This document shows, piece by piece, positions 11,468 through 21,448 of a stretch of 64,000 nucleotides of DNA. The position numbers were made by a program, and so were the translations under genes. Location of the stretch: positions 1,736,001-1,800,000 of the forward strand of contig JAJGBQ010000001.1 in assembly GCA_022457065.1 (NCBI GenBank), written 5' to 3'. The stretch is from Curvularia sp. ZM96. Its lineage: Eukaryota > Ascomycota > Dothideomycetes > Pleosporales > Pleosporaceae. The notes below the pieces were generated by a model. The model saw only the letters and a list, made by a program, of their open reading frames with translations. It searched no databases and was not told the origin of the DNA. Positions within the stretch are counted from its first letter, which is position 1. Each line of letters opens with the position of its first letter.

Positions 11468-13061
11468 ATGGTCGGTGGCAGACGCGGACTGCTGAACGGC
11501 AACGGTACCAACGGCAATATCAACGGTTACGACAATCCTGAGCAATACCAGCGCGTCGACCTAGAGAGCGGCTATGGAACCATCAACAAGATCAAGCCGA
11601 AGCAGCGGTTTCGTGATGCCATCGAACACACCCTAAGGGATAATCGAGCCAATGAACTCAAGCGCAAGCTGATCGATCAGATCGACCATGATGCACTTGA
11701 GGTGTACAGGAAAAGCGAGGAGAGCGTATGTGAAAGACTCGACTTGCTCAGGCTAGATGCTGACATGGTGGCTACAGCTGAAGAGCATAAAGAACAAGAA
11801 AGTACGCCAATTTTACGAAGATCAAAATGAACGCATTGACGACTGGGCTGAGGTCGACATGGTCGTAACTTCGCTCGCCGATGACATTGTCGACAGCATG
11901 GCTCCTCAGGACCCCGATCACGATGGTGTAGCCGAGGATAGAGGTCCCTTGGGCCTTAGCGGAGAAGATTTGGAGCCTTTTCTTCCCGGAGAAGAGCGAG
12001 AGAAGCGTAGAAAGGCAGCCAAGCATGTTCGATGGGCCATCAACGTGAGTTTCAAGTCACTCGCCATGCAGCCTTAAGCTTACCACATCCAGATCAACGT
12101 TATCGTCAACATCCTCTTACTCGCAGCTAAAGGTGTCGCAGCTATTTGGTCAAACTCTCTGTCCTTGATCGCATCTCTTGTCGATTCCGCCCTCGATTTG
12201 CTCTGCACACTCATCATCTGGACAACCAACAAGCTAGTAGGCTGGCGTCTCCAGGCTCTGAGGAAGAAGTTTCCTATCGGCCGCAAGCGCCTCGAGCCCA
12301 TCGGTATCCTTGTCTTCTCGATCATCATGGTGATTTCTTTTCTCCAAATCCTCCAGGAGTCTGTCAAGAAGCTGCTACCCAGCGGTGACCACAGTGTTGC
12401 TATGCTCCCTCCTGCAGCCATCTTCGCAATGGTATCCACCATTGTCGTCAAGGGAACAATCTGGATTGGATGCGCTAGGGTCAAGACAACCCAAGTGCAA
12501 GCTCTCGCCCAAGATTGCAAGACTGGTAACTTATTTCATACATAACGCAGGTGTTTGGGTGCTAACCAAAACAGATGTTTACTTCAACACTTTGTCTCTC
12601 TTGTTTCCTCTTATCGGCGCCCAAGTCAATGTCTGGTGGCTCGATCCCCTCGGAGCAGCTTGCCTTTCTTTGTACATTATTTACGACTGGGCATGCACCT
12701 GTTTCGAGAATGTTACTCGTCTTACCGGAGAGGCCGCCGATAGCCGCACAGAGCGCAAGATGATGTTCATGGCATTCCGCTTCTCTCCCCTTGTGGAAGG
12801 CTTCAAAAGCCTCAAAGTATACCACGCTGGTGATGGTGTCTGTGTGGAGATCGATGTGCTCATGAAGGCGAGCACCCCACTAAGGACGTGCCATGACATT
12901 GCAGAAACCCTGCAATACTGTCTGGAGGGATTGAAAGAAGTAGACCGTGCCTTTGTCACAATGGATTGTAAGTGCCCACTCCGACGAACGTGTTTCTCTG
13001 CACATAAAGCTAACTTGCTGCAGATACGGATCAGGGCCCTACAGGTCATGCGGAGAACTAA
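11468..13061 (+). CDS. Cation diffusion facilitator, predicted Mn2+ type
   Basis: Exons 11468..11725, 11778..12044, 12093..12525, 12575..12967 and 13024..13061 encode 462 aa; the four introns are 48-56 bp and all phases agree. CDF proteins export divalent metals from the cytosol by proton antiport. The N-terminal ~150 residues are a soluble, charged region. Membrane helices follow from residue 176. The metal site in TM2 reads SLVDSALD (D206xxxD210) and that in TM5 reads DCKTD (D316xxxD320). The DxxxD/DxxxD pair is the signature of the Mn-CDF branch (plant MTP8-11 and fungal relatives), unlike the HxxxD of Zn transporters. The C-terminal cytosolic domain contains YHAGDGVCVEIDV and ends TDQGPTGHAEN. 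The short last exon is supported by a precise GTAAGT..CTGCAG intron. Confidence 0.9.
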
Positions 13062-13769
13062 TGTCTCGGGTTTCGATGATATGTGTAAAGTTATGGGTGA
13101 TATCTTGGCATAGCATGTAAGGCGTTCCACTAGTCTAGCGTTCTGTTCCCATTGTAGACTTAGAAAACTCCGTTGCGAAATCCCGAATGCAACTAATTTC
13201 TCCTCTTCGATTTTTTTACTCGTAGACGAAACGAGTATCGCTATCACATAGCGGCTCCACCAACCAAGCGCTAGTAAGGCAAAACCGTTCACAAGCCCAT
13301 GTGCGATGACGCTATGTCACTAGTACGGAATTCCACGTGCGTGCTCGCATTTTGGTAATAATCCCTACTCGAGAGGACTAGGTTTTTGGAAACATAATCC
13401 CTTAGCGCGCATTAGGACTTCTTAGCTGGTCTTGGCCATGAGCTTATCGTTCCTGCCATCGGAGAATACTACACAAAATATCCAAGTATAGCATTGTGAT
13501 CTATTCGTGGACTCCAACACAAGCCCGCGGCTTGCTGCCGGAGAAAACTAGTCGCATCTAGCCAATCAGCACCCACGGCCCCCAAGTAATCCACTTATAC
13601 AGCGTACCCGTTGCTGACGCATGATTACCTTGTTGACAACCCCATACTCCGCAAACTCATCTTTGCATATGTAGAAAATATATGTCTTACATGATCCTGG
13701 CGGTTACACAGTATTCTATGCATCTCGTCTTTTGAATTAGTCCATGGCAACATAATCTCGCTTGCAGAC
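13062..13769. other. Intergenic region
   Basis: 708 bp between two plus-strand genes. Nothing coding is recognised. A CTTGCAG just before the ATG at 13770 could be the end of a 5' UTR intron. Confidence 0.5.
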
Positions 13770-14874
13770 ATGACGACGGACGATACTCCACACAACAATG
13801 GCATTACAGGCGCCAACTTCGACATCTACGGTGCTAATCGGGTGCTTCCCCGAGCAATGACTGCTTTTACGGCTATTGCATGGTACAACTCTCTCGAGCT
13901 CCTGGTCCTCATTTTTTGCATCTTTAGAAAATACTCTGGCTTGTACTTTTGGAGTTTGATCATCAGTGCACTCAGTATTGTGCCTTATGCAACAGGTAAG
14001 ATACTACAATCATCACCTCAAGTCGGGAAGTGAACTAACCAAGCATTTCTTTCCCATAGGTGCATGGATGAAGCAGAACAATGTCGGCCACAACGCCGAC
14101 CTCTACAACGCCCTTCTTACTATTGGATGGGTATTGATGGTTCCAGGCCAATCTATGGTTCTATACTCCCGACTGCATCTCATCTCATCCAACCTCAGAA
14201 TGCTGCGCGTCATTTTCTGGACCATCATCGTATCGGCAATTTGCCTATGCGTCCCCACTGTGACTTTAAATTTGCGGCAGTATACCAAGCACCCAGATAT
14301 CTACACACACGGGTACGCCATCATGGAGAAGATCCAAATGGTGCTCTTCACGCTCCAAGAAGTCACCATCTCTTGCATCTATCTATGGGAAACGCGCAAA
14401 CTCATGCGCGTCATTTTCGATGGCAAAGCCCGAAAATGGATGTGGCAGCTTGTCGCCATGAATGTCCTCCTACTCGTCCTCGACATCACGCTGCTCACCA
14501 TGGAGTTTTTGAACTTGTACATGATACAAACGACATTCAAGTCTTTACTATACAGCTTCAAGCTCAAGATTGAATTCGGTGTCCTTAGCCAGATTGTCCG
14601 GCTAATACAGAGTCGCTCGCAATCTTGTGCGACGCCCGAGCTCGTGCTTCCAACGCATGTCAAGGTTGAGAAGGCTGGGAAGCGAGGGACTTCGAGCAAA
14701 GTGTCGGAGGTTGAGGTTATGCAGCATAATGTGCCGCCAGAGTGGCGGTTGTCGAAAGAGGCTACGTCACTGGTCTCACCGGTTGCGCTGAATGTACCGA
14801 GTAAGTGTTTACTGGAAAGCCAGGATAGTAGCTTATCATCAGTCGATATGATGTATCCTGGGAGATTAGGTTGA
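13770..14874 (+). CDS. DUF7703-like seven-helix membrane protein
   Basis: Exons 13770..13995 and 14060..14874 encode 346 aa; the 64-bp intron has an ACTAAC branch and a CATAG acceptor. The protein has about seven hydrophobic helices in the first 260 residues, in the arrangement AWYNSLELLVLIF, YSGLYFWSLIISAL, LYNALLTIGWVLMVPGQSMVLYSRL and onwards, with a polar C-terminal tail. The YSGLYFWS and GQSxVLYSRLHL blocks match my memory of DUF7703, a fungal integral membrane family of unknown function common in Pleosporales. A receptor-like topology is possible but not proven. GTAAGT at about 14801 might start a further small intron in the tail, but no good acceptor follows, so I leave the exon whole. 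Confidence 0.75.
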
Positions 14875-15932
14875 AATGAAGATAATTTAATTGCTTTACG
14901 TTGAACTGAATTGGAATGGGGTAGCTTACTGCTCCATGTGAAAGCTATGTTGAAGTATTGAGCTGCGCACTCTATTGGTCGATCATTCCAAGGTTACCAT
15001 TAATTGATTACTCAATACAGGAAAGACTGAAGAAGCCAAACGAAATAGGAAATTCTTGTTCAATTAAGCGAAACTCAGCACATGCTTACTCTCTCCTTGG
15101 CCCAGCACTTCACCGTCGTCGAAGAACAGGTGACAAGTAAAATTATCGCTAGTACAAAGCCTGCTTAAATGCTATTGGGGTGGGTTACTGGATTTGTTAC
15201 CGCACTACGGCAGGCTGTCGTTGTGGCTCGCTTTCTAATCTGACTGACAGTTCAGCAGCTAGGGCCATATGGAATCGACCCAGGTAAAATGTCTTTGATG
15301 TCACTTTCTGGACGGGGAATACCCAGTCTACTATTAGTTATCACCTGAATTGGTGAGGGAAGCGGCGCTGTTAATTCACCGTCGTACATTGAGCGGCGTA
15401 CCTAGCATATTCTTCTCATCCTTTCCTGCATTCAGAGCTAGCTGTGGGGCCAAGGCAGACTTTTGATATCATCAACAACGGTTGCATGTCATTATCCATG
15501 CGAAGCTATGCGTTGGGTCCAGTCATTGCGCAAGGCAGCTTTAGCAACTGCAGTAGGATCAGAGTGATGTTACGTGTCTGGCGTAATTACAACTACGCCG
15601 CAATAACCGCTCGGGGGCTGCTTTCACAAGACCCACATTCCCCACGGGTCCGGGCATGCTGATTGAATATCTAGGCGCCACTTGCCATGCAATGGTTTCA
15701 GAATGTTGCGGCGTCCTTGCAGGCTGCGCTAGCGTCGGCATTATTATCACTGCGCAGGTGCCTAGGGCCATTTGTAGATGTGAACGCTACTGCACTTAGT
15801 AGCAACACTGCCTCGATCACTTCTCTTTTATTATATTTTACCTGGATCCTGATTTTGCATTTTGTATTCGCAATTTGTCTCCTGGCGTTTTCCGGCTATA
15901 GTATTAGTCCCTGCTTCTATACTTAGACCACG
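14875..15932. other. Intergenic region
   Basis: About 1.06 kb without a supported gene. Short frames on both strands (for example 15687-15926) lack domains. It presumably contains the promoter of the RTA1 family gene. Confidence 0.5.
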
Positions 15933-17155
15933 ATGGCTGCTCCAAACCTGTCGTCAGGTAAGTTCATGTAGAACGAGCTTTTCAGAATTATGCTGAGACA
16001 ATACTTTAGTTGATGACAGATTATGGAATCTTTATAATTTTGATCCCAATCTACCCGCTGCAATCTTTGGTATCGTTAGCTATGCCGTAGTTGCTTTCGT
16101 CCACGTTGGGCGATTCTCGCAAACTTGGCCGTGGCATTTCTGGGTTATGAACATCGGCATAATAGGTGAAGCTTCTTTCGTAGCAGATATAGTTAAAAGC
16201 TAACAAGCAAACAGCTGAATGTATCGGCCTTGGGACCCGAGTTGCGTCGATAAAACAACCCTGGGAAGAACAGGTATACTTTACTAGTTACATCGCTCTC
16301 CTGTAAGTACATCTCGCACTGCCGCTTAGTCCAAAGAGAAAGCTAAATCGATCGTTCTTTTTTTTTTTTTTTTTTTTTTGCAGATTAGCGCCCCCTCTCA
16401 TGGCCATAGCATGCTACTCTACGTTCAACCGGATTATGAGATGGGCCACACCACCAGAGAGGTTTCCGATTCGATTTCTTAGATGTTCGATACGCTCTGC
16501 TGCCTTTCTGTCGTTTCTCATCATTTTTCTTGGATTCGTCTTCACCGCAACAGGCGCAGGTCTTCTCGCGACTACCTATCCAAACCAATTTGGTTTCTAT
16601 TATGTGTATAAGCAGCTCCAAGGGCTGGATATATTGAAAGCGGGTCTCATTCTACAGCTATTGGGACTTATCGCATTGATTAGTCTTATCATGCTGTTCT
16701 TGTTCGTCAGCCGTCACTGGGTTGGGAGCCCACAATCGCCTGCTGCAGATATGAGAGCGGAGTGGCGTCCCCTTTGCTGGGCTGTTATCACAGCAATCAT
16801 ACTTGTTACTGTAAGTTCTGATTGCCAAGTCACGAGTACTTTAGCAGCTAATAGAACGAATCTGCTAGATATCTGTTGTGTATCGTATAGCTGAGCTATA
16901 CAGCTCTGTCGGGTCCACACTTGGTTACCTTGTTTTGTATGAGTGGCCTTTCTGGGTCTTCGACACTATCCCGATACTAGGTATAGAAACTCCAACTCTT
17001 TTCATTCTTACAGATTAGCTGATCAGACTCCAGGAGCGTCTATTGTATTGGCTATAATTTATCCTGGGCAGATCCTGCCGTATGCGCTTCTGGGTCTTTA
17101 CATCAAAGAACGGGCAAACTATGATGATGACGATGAGGACGATGACTTTGTGTAG
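15933..17155 (+). CDS. RTA1-family lipid-translocating/stress-response membrane protein
   Basis: Six exons, 15933..15957, 16010..16165, 16215..16302, 16384..16810, 16869..16980 and 17034..17155, join in phase to a 309-aa protein. RTA1-family proteins are fungal seven-helix membrane proteins linked to resistance to 7-aminocholesterol and to sphingoid-base export; the exact transport role is debated. Family features visible are the N-terminal YNFDPNLPAAIFGIVSY, GLGTRVASI after helix 2, LLAPPLMAIACYSTFNRI, FVFTATGAGL, the VVYRIAELYSS block and the near-invariant YEWPFWVFDTIPIL at the end of helix 6. The tail is an acidic DDDDEDDD run. The 25-nt first exon and six-exon structure hide the gene from single-frame searches. 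The intron at 16303-16383 ends in 22 consecutive T before GCAG. Confidence 0.87.
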
Positions 17156-17744
17156 AATATATGGAAACAATGGCACTTCGGTGTTAACGCGTGTGATTTG
17201 GGGAGACTTGAGGGCTCTGATAGTAGACAGCATCTGGCCATATGTAACACGGAGTTTGGTTTACAAGTATAGATGAACTGTATGAACAGCTTTTTGCTTT
17301 GCGTTCGTTGAAGTTTTGCAGTAAATGACCTGCTTTGTTATAGTTCGTCACCAAGATTTACCTCATATATTTCTACGCTCTAATCTAAGAGATGTCAGCT
17401 AATCTTTGAGAGTGCGTGAAAGCAGTGCGAGATGTCAAGGGGAAAAAAGCCGACCGACTACCTGCGCTATCCTCGACGAGGGCTTTATATTGAAGTGATA
17501 GTTTAGCTACGTAAGATGTTATCTATCGCCATGGTATTCATCGATCCAGAACTCAAGAATGCTATTACATGAAGCATTGCTACTTGCTGTTCGGAGACAT
17601 GATATTGGAGAAAAGTGTAGAAAGTCTGGTAGTGTAACACGCATGTTGTTCAACAAATATATTCTGCAACCGTATAGATAAACCACTCCTAAACCAATAG
17701 AAAATGTTCGAAATGTTCACAAACAGAACAGCTCCCATCAACCT
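17156..17744. other. Convergent 3' intergenic region
   Basis: 589-bp gap between the 3' ends of the RTA1 gene and the secreted-protein gene. Nothing recognisable. Confidence 0.5.
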
Positions 17745-18860
17745 CTACTTCCACTCATCTGTATACGTGTACTTCTTTTCCGGAGACATGTCTCTTGTTC
17801 TCTTACTCGTTCGAATGGTTTTCGTTTCCAGGTCAAAGCAATCGAAGGTCTGAACAGCAGTACATAGTGGCCACCAGGTCGCCGTCGCCATGTCGCAGAA
17901 AGCTCCCTCCAACGTGGAAACAAAGTCGGGTCCCAGAGACATCTCGTCGAGGCAAAGCTCCTTTGCGCTGTGCCCTTTCATGTGGCTGACAGTCAGGCGA
18001 TCTGGATGAAGATTCTTGATGCCACGGATCTTCAACTTTCCTTGACCTTTGAGGCTTGATGTCTGTCGCCTTCGAAGCCTACGACTATTCATTTCTGTGC
18101 CGTCTGGATATGCACGCGTCTGTCGGTCTCGACCTTGATTTGGCTTCTCTAGAGCGCCAGCAGTAGAGGGTTTAGTAGGATCGTTGGCGTTCGTTTCTCT
18201 CATGTACTTCAAAGGTGGGTTGAAAAACTTGGGTAAGGAGTCGGGCAGGAAATCAGGATGGAAAGTCATTCGAGCCGAGTTCTGGCACAGCCGCCGTTCG
18301 TCCTCCTGGTATTGGGCCAGCATTCCTGGCTCCCCACTAAAGTCACGAATGTGGAGGCTCAATCCCTTGGCTATGATTCCGTTGTCGTGGTTTGCATCGA
18401 GCCATACGCACCGGATTGGTTGGTTGTAGTTGCCCATCGTGTACCGGCTAGGGTACCACTGCGCACCGCATGTGTAACCAACGTCGCCAGTCCACGCCCA
18501 TTGAACACCATCCCCAGCAGCTGCAACAGCAGCAATGCAGATGCCGTCATTCTCGTGCATAACGATAGAGATATACTCTGGTTTTGCGGGCTTTCCGCCA
18601 TTTTGGTCGTTGTTAATAGTGTATGGAACAGTTCTGTCACGATCTACGTGGCCATTCTTGTTGCCTTTGAACTGTCCTATTCGACCTCCTTTTGCATCAA
18701 ATACAGCAATATGAGGTACACTGCCGTCCGCGTTTGGGTTGCTGCCGATTCCAAGAGTAATTTGCGTAATCTTGTTTAGATCTTGCTTCTCTTGATTGAG
18801 AAAGGCTAGTGGTAGAAGGCTGGCCACAAGACCGCCAACGTTGATCAAGGTATTCGCCAT
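17745..18860 (-). CDS. Secreted fungal protein of unknown function (371 aa)
   Basis: Single exon. I choose the ATG at 18860 because it starts a signal-peptide-like segment, MANTLINVGGLVASLLPLAFL; the longer frame upstream (to 19196) is promoter-like and lacks hydrophobic start features. The first domain, about residues 25-200, is rich in Gly, Asn and aromatic residues (GIGSNPNADGSVPHIAVFDA, CVWLDANHDNGIIAKGLS) and looks like a beta-sandwich; conserved Cys and Trp are consistent with extracellular folding. A basic RRLRRRQ stretch near residue 270 could be a processing site. The C-terminal domain has four or five cysteines around DEMSLGPDFVS and FCDMATATWWPLC. I recall similar orphan secreted proteins in other ascomycetes but no function. 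It is divergent from another secreted-protein gene at 19716. Confidence 0.7.
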   Translation of the reverse strand: MANTLINVGGLVASLLPLAFLNQEKQDLNKITQITLGIGSNPNADGSVPHIAVFDAKGGRIGQFKGNKNGHVDRDRTVPYTINNDQNGGKPAKPEYISIVMHENDGICIAAVAAAGDGVQWAWTGDVGYTCGAQWYPSRYTMGNYNQPIRCVWLDANHDNGIIAKGLSLHIRDFSGEPGMLAQYQEDERRLCQNSARMTFHPDFLPDSLPKFFNPPLKYMRETNANDPTKPSTAGALEKPNQGRDRQTRAYPDGTEMNSRRLRRRQTSSLKGQGKLKIRGIKNLHPDRLTVSHMKGHSAKELCLDEMSLGPDFVSTLEGAFCDMATATWWPLCTAVQTFDCFDLETKTIRTSKRTRDMSPEKKYTYTDEWK

Positions 18861-19715
18861 GAGAGTGACTTTCTGGTAAGATGACCTGAGCGATAATTTT
18901 ATCTTGAAGCAAAGAGATCGAAGAATTGATTCCACGAGAGGATATAGAGGTATGCCGGTGTGAGAAAAAATAGTGAGCAAGTTGGATGTTGAGTCCGTAG
19001 TCTGCCGGACACTAGGAGCTTTATACCTAATAACTGTGTCCAGAATCAGAGCGTGTCTACCTAACTCACTCTCGATTGACAGAATTTCTCTAAATTTTGG
19101 CTGGGAGCGGCGTAGAAGTGGGTTTTTGGGGCTAGATGCCTCAGTTTGGGGCCAAGTCACTCTCGATGGTTGCAAGGCAGTTTTTTCGCAAGACATTCAT
19201 GTGTGGCACGGAGACATTTTCGGTGTTCATAATGCTCCTTCTTTGGAAATCAGCACCAAGTTGGCCCATAATTAAACTGTCTGCCTTGATATTGTTTCAA
19301 ACAAGAAAAGGCTGCGGTGATGTCCCCACTGGGGACTGAGTATCGCCGAGCGCTTCGTGTGGCGTGGAATAGGAAACCCCCCAATACGCCAAACTATGCC
19401 GAACCAACATTGAAAGTGTGCGGCGAGTCCGCTGAAGGATCTCGAACCTTGGATATCAGCTGCTACACTACACACGTTACGATGGAGCTGTGGCGTAGGT
19501 GCAGTCCGCGTTTTCGTTCGGAGTTCGACTGGCAGACGATTATCGGATGGGTTCATTCAGGTATATAAGAACCTCCTCTGTAGCCTTTTAGACTAACAAG
19601 TTGACCTTTATACTACAAGGAAAGCCAACTATCTCTGTTCCGCACCTCATACTCCAAGTACCTCTTTTTCACAACTCTGCCTCCTCAATTTGAGAAACCT
19701 AGCTTCTTCTAGCCA
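18861..19715. other. Shared 855-bp divergent promoter of two secreted-protein genes
   Basis: Separates the minus-strand ATG at 18860 from the plus-strand ATG at 19716. It includes a TATA-like motif at 19562. Minus-strand open frame continues through part of it, but without an ATG that gives a sensible N-terminus. Confidence 0.55.
19562..19568 (+). promoter_or_regulatory. Putative TATA box of the Pro-rich secreted protein gene
   Basis: TATATAA lies 148 bp upstream of the ATG at 19716 and just after a GTTCATTCAG stretch. Spacing allows a roughly 110-bp leader. No transcript evidence. Confidence 0.45.
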
Positions 19716-20900
19716 TGCGTGTCTCTTGGTTGAACACTTTACTATTGGTAGCTATCAGTCTACCACCTGACAGCTCGGCTGCCCCCTGTAAGATATTATA
19801 TACTTCGTTGCGTAACGTAATCGTGCAAAGCAGACTGACACGCCTTAGGTTCGGACAAAAGATGCTCTGCACATAGTTTCTTCAACAGGGAAGCTGCCGC
19901 TGCGATCCCACCTATCATCCCTCTACCTAAGCCTGCAGTGCCGGTTATCAATCCTTTCCCGATCACACCGAAGCCGATCACGCCAAAGCCAATCACGCCA
20001 AAGCCAATCTCGCCAAAACCAGTTCCGCCCAAACCCGCTGAGCCCGCACGACCCAACCCAGGCTCAGGCGTCCAGTGCAAGAGGGCTCCCGGAGATCCTT
20101 GTTCCAACGTTGCTACTTTCGACACTCCCGAACTCGAAGCAATTCGCAACAAAGGACGAATCGTCCAGGCTGACTTGTTGGTAGCCCAGAAAGCAAACCC
20201 TCCAGCTCAAGATGTCAACCGGGACGATATAGCTAAGCAATACGAACACCAACAACGCTCCGGAGCAGGCCCACCGTTGGATAGCGAAGATAGCAAATTC
20301 CTGACCATACATGATCTGCCGGTCAGATACAGCCTGGGTAACGATTGGTATTCTTCATCTACTAGAAACTTACCGGGCTCGGGTGGAAAACTGCCCCAGC
20401 CAATCTTGGTAACCCATACAAACCCTGGAGATAGACTTATGATCGTTGCCGAAAGCTTCAACAAAGACCTTGACCAGTTGAAATCGGGTAAGATGCGTTG
20501 GTCAGACATGGCTATGTATGACCTAAAAACAGCTTTTGGAAAAGAAGGAGTCAGGCCCGACGAACTGAAATACATGGTTCGGAACAACATTGCGGGTGGT
20601 GATAGCGCTGCAGACACGAAAAATTATATCACGAAGGCTATCGAAATTACAGGAGGCAATAACGCAAACGTCTACATGTTCCGGAGTGACCCATACGCCC
20701 CTGGCATAACCCCACAAGAACTGGCAGCATACCAACTTCTGGCAGGATCGGATCATGTTCATCGAGTACTTCTTATGCTGAAAGACTATCCGGAAACTAT
20801 GAAGAATGTTAGAGTGGAATCGCTCAGAGTTTTCACTCCAATCACTCCAGAGGATGGGTACCACATGCTCATCACCTTTACGAAAGTGGATAATCCATGA
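19716..20900 (+). CDS. Secreted protein with Pro-Lys repeat stalk and unknown C-terminal domain
   Basis: Exons 19716..19797 and 19849..20900 encode 377 aa; the 51-bp intron (GTAAGA..CTTAG) restores a Cys codon. The N-terminus MRVSWLNTLLLVAISLPPDSSAA is a convincing signal peptide, so the protein should enter the secretory pathway. Residues near 64-90 are five tandem PITPK-like units encoded by 15-bp DNA repeats. A Cys-flanked CKRAPGDPC with a dibasic KR, a possible Kex2 site, follows. The remaining ~270 residues form a soluble mixed alpha/beta domain with LTIHDLPVRYSLG, LVTHTNPGDRLMIVAESF and GNNANVYMFRSDPY; I do not recognise it. Signal peptide, repeat stalk and orphan domain fit a secreted host-interaction or wall-associated protein, but that is inference. 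Confidence 0.75.
19959..20033 (+). repeat. 15-bp in-frame tandem repeat, five units (PITPK)
   Basis: Five consecutive 15-bp units encode PITPK, PITPK, PITPK, PISPK and PVPPK. The middle units are nearly identical in DNA, so the array probably changes length by slippage. It encodes the stalk of the secreted protein. Confidence 0.85.
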
Positions 20901-21448
20901 AAATAGGAAAACAACAACTTATCGACAAAGAAACTGAGACAGACGCTAGTAGTGTCTAACAAAAAGACGGGCATTCGTCTGCAATCATTGTAGTTGTCCG
21001 ACTATCGCGACCTTTGTTAGACATTGTCATCGACTGTTTCGGTAACAAAAAGTCTGTGCGAGAGTGGTTGTTTGTGCGTAGCTAGTCCCGGGCTCTCTCA
21101 GAAACTATCAGAGCCTAGTGCTATGATATGTACCTGTATCACAGGATGGTATTCTTGAATTGAAAAGATAGCTAGGATACATCTCTTCGGAATTTGTCCT
21201 CACCAATATATTACAGTTCTATTTATGCCCTGTCATATAATGCGCCTCGTGGAGTTTATTCTAAAATTACGCTTGTAGCATGCACCTAGTGGGTACCTGT
21301 TGGGTATCCAATCAGGGTTTTGCGCTAAGCGCGCTTGTTCACGCCGCAATGCTACGAAGGCAACAGCGTATAGATTAACCTATATTTAAACCTATTTCTG
21401 CTTTTCAGATGGCAATTGTTCCATTCTGGAAGTCAATTGATTTGAACC
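20901..21448. other. Intergenic region
   Basis: 548 bp between two plus-strand genes; no supported feature. Confidence 0.5.

Noticed and set aside
14801..14845. Possible short intron in the tail of the DUF7703-like gene
   Set aside because: A GTAAGT donor is present, but the candidate acceptors are only 23 or 42 bp away and lack a branch point.
18861..19196. N-terminal extension of the 371-aa secreted protein
   Set aside because: It would bury the signal peptide 112 residues inside the protein and has promoter-like composition.
19425..19460. tRNA-like T-arm (minus strand GGTTCGAGATCC)
   Set aside because: The flanking bases do not form acceptor, D and anticodon stems; the T-stem itself is incomplete.
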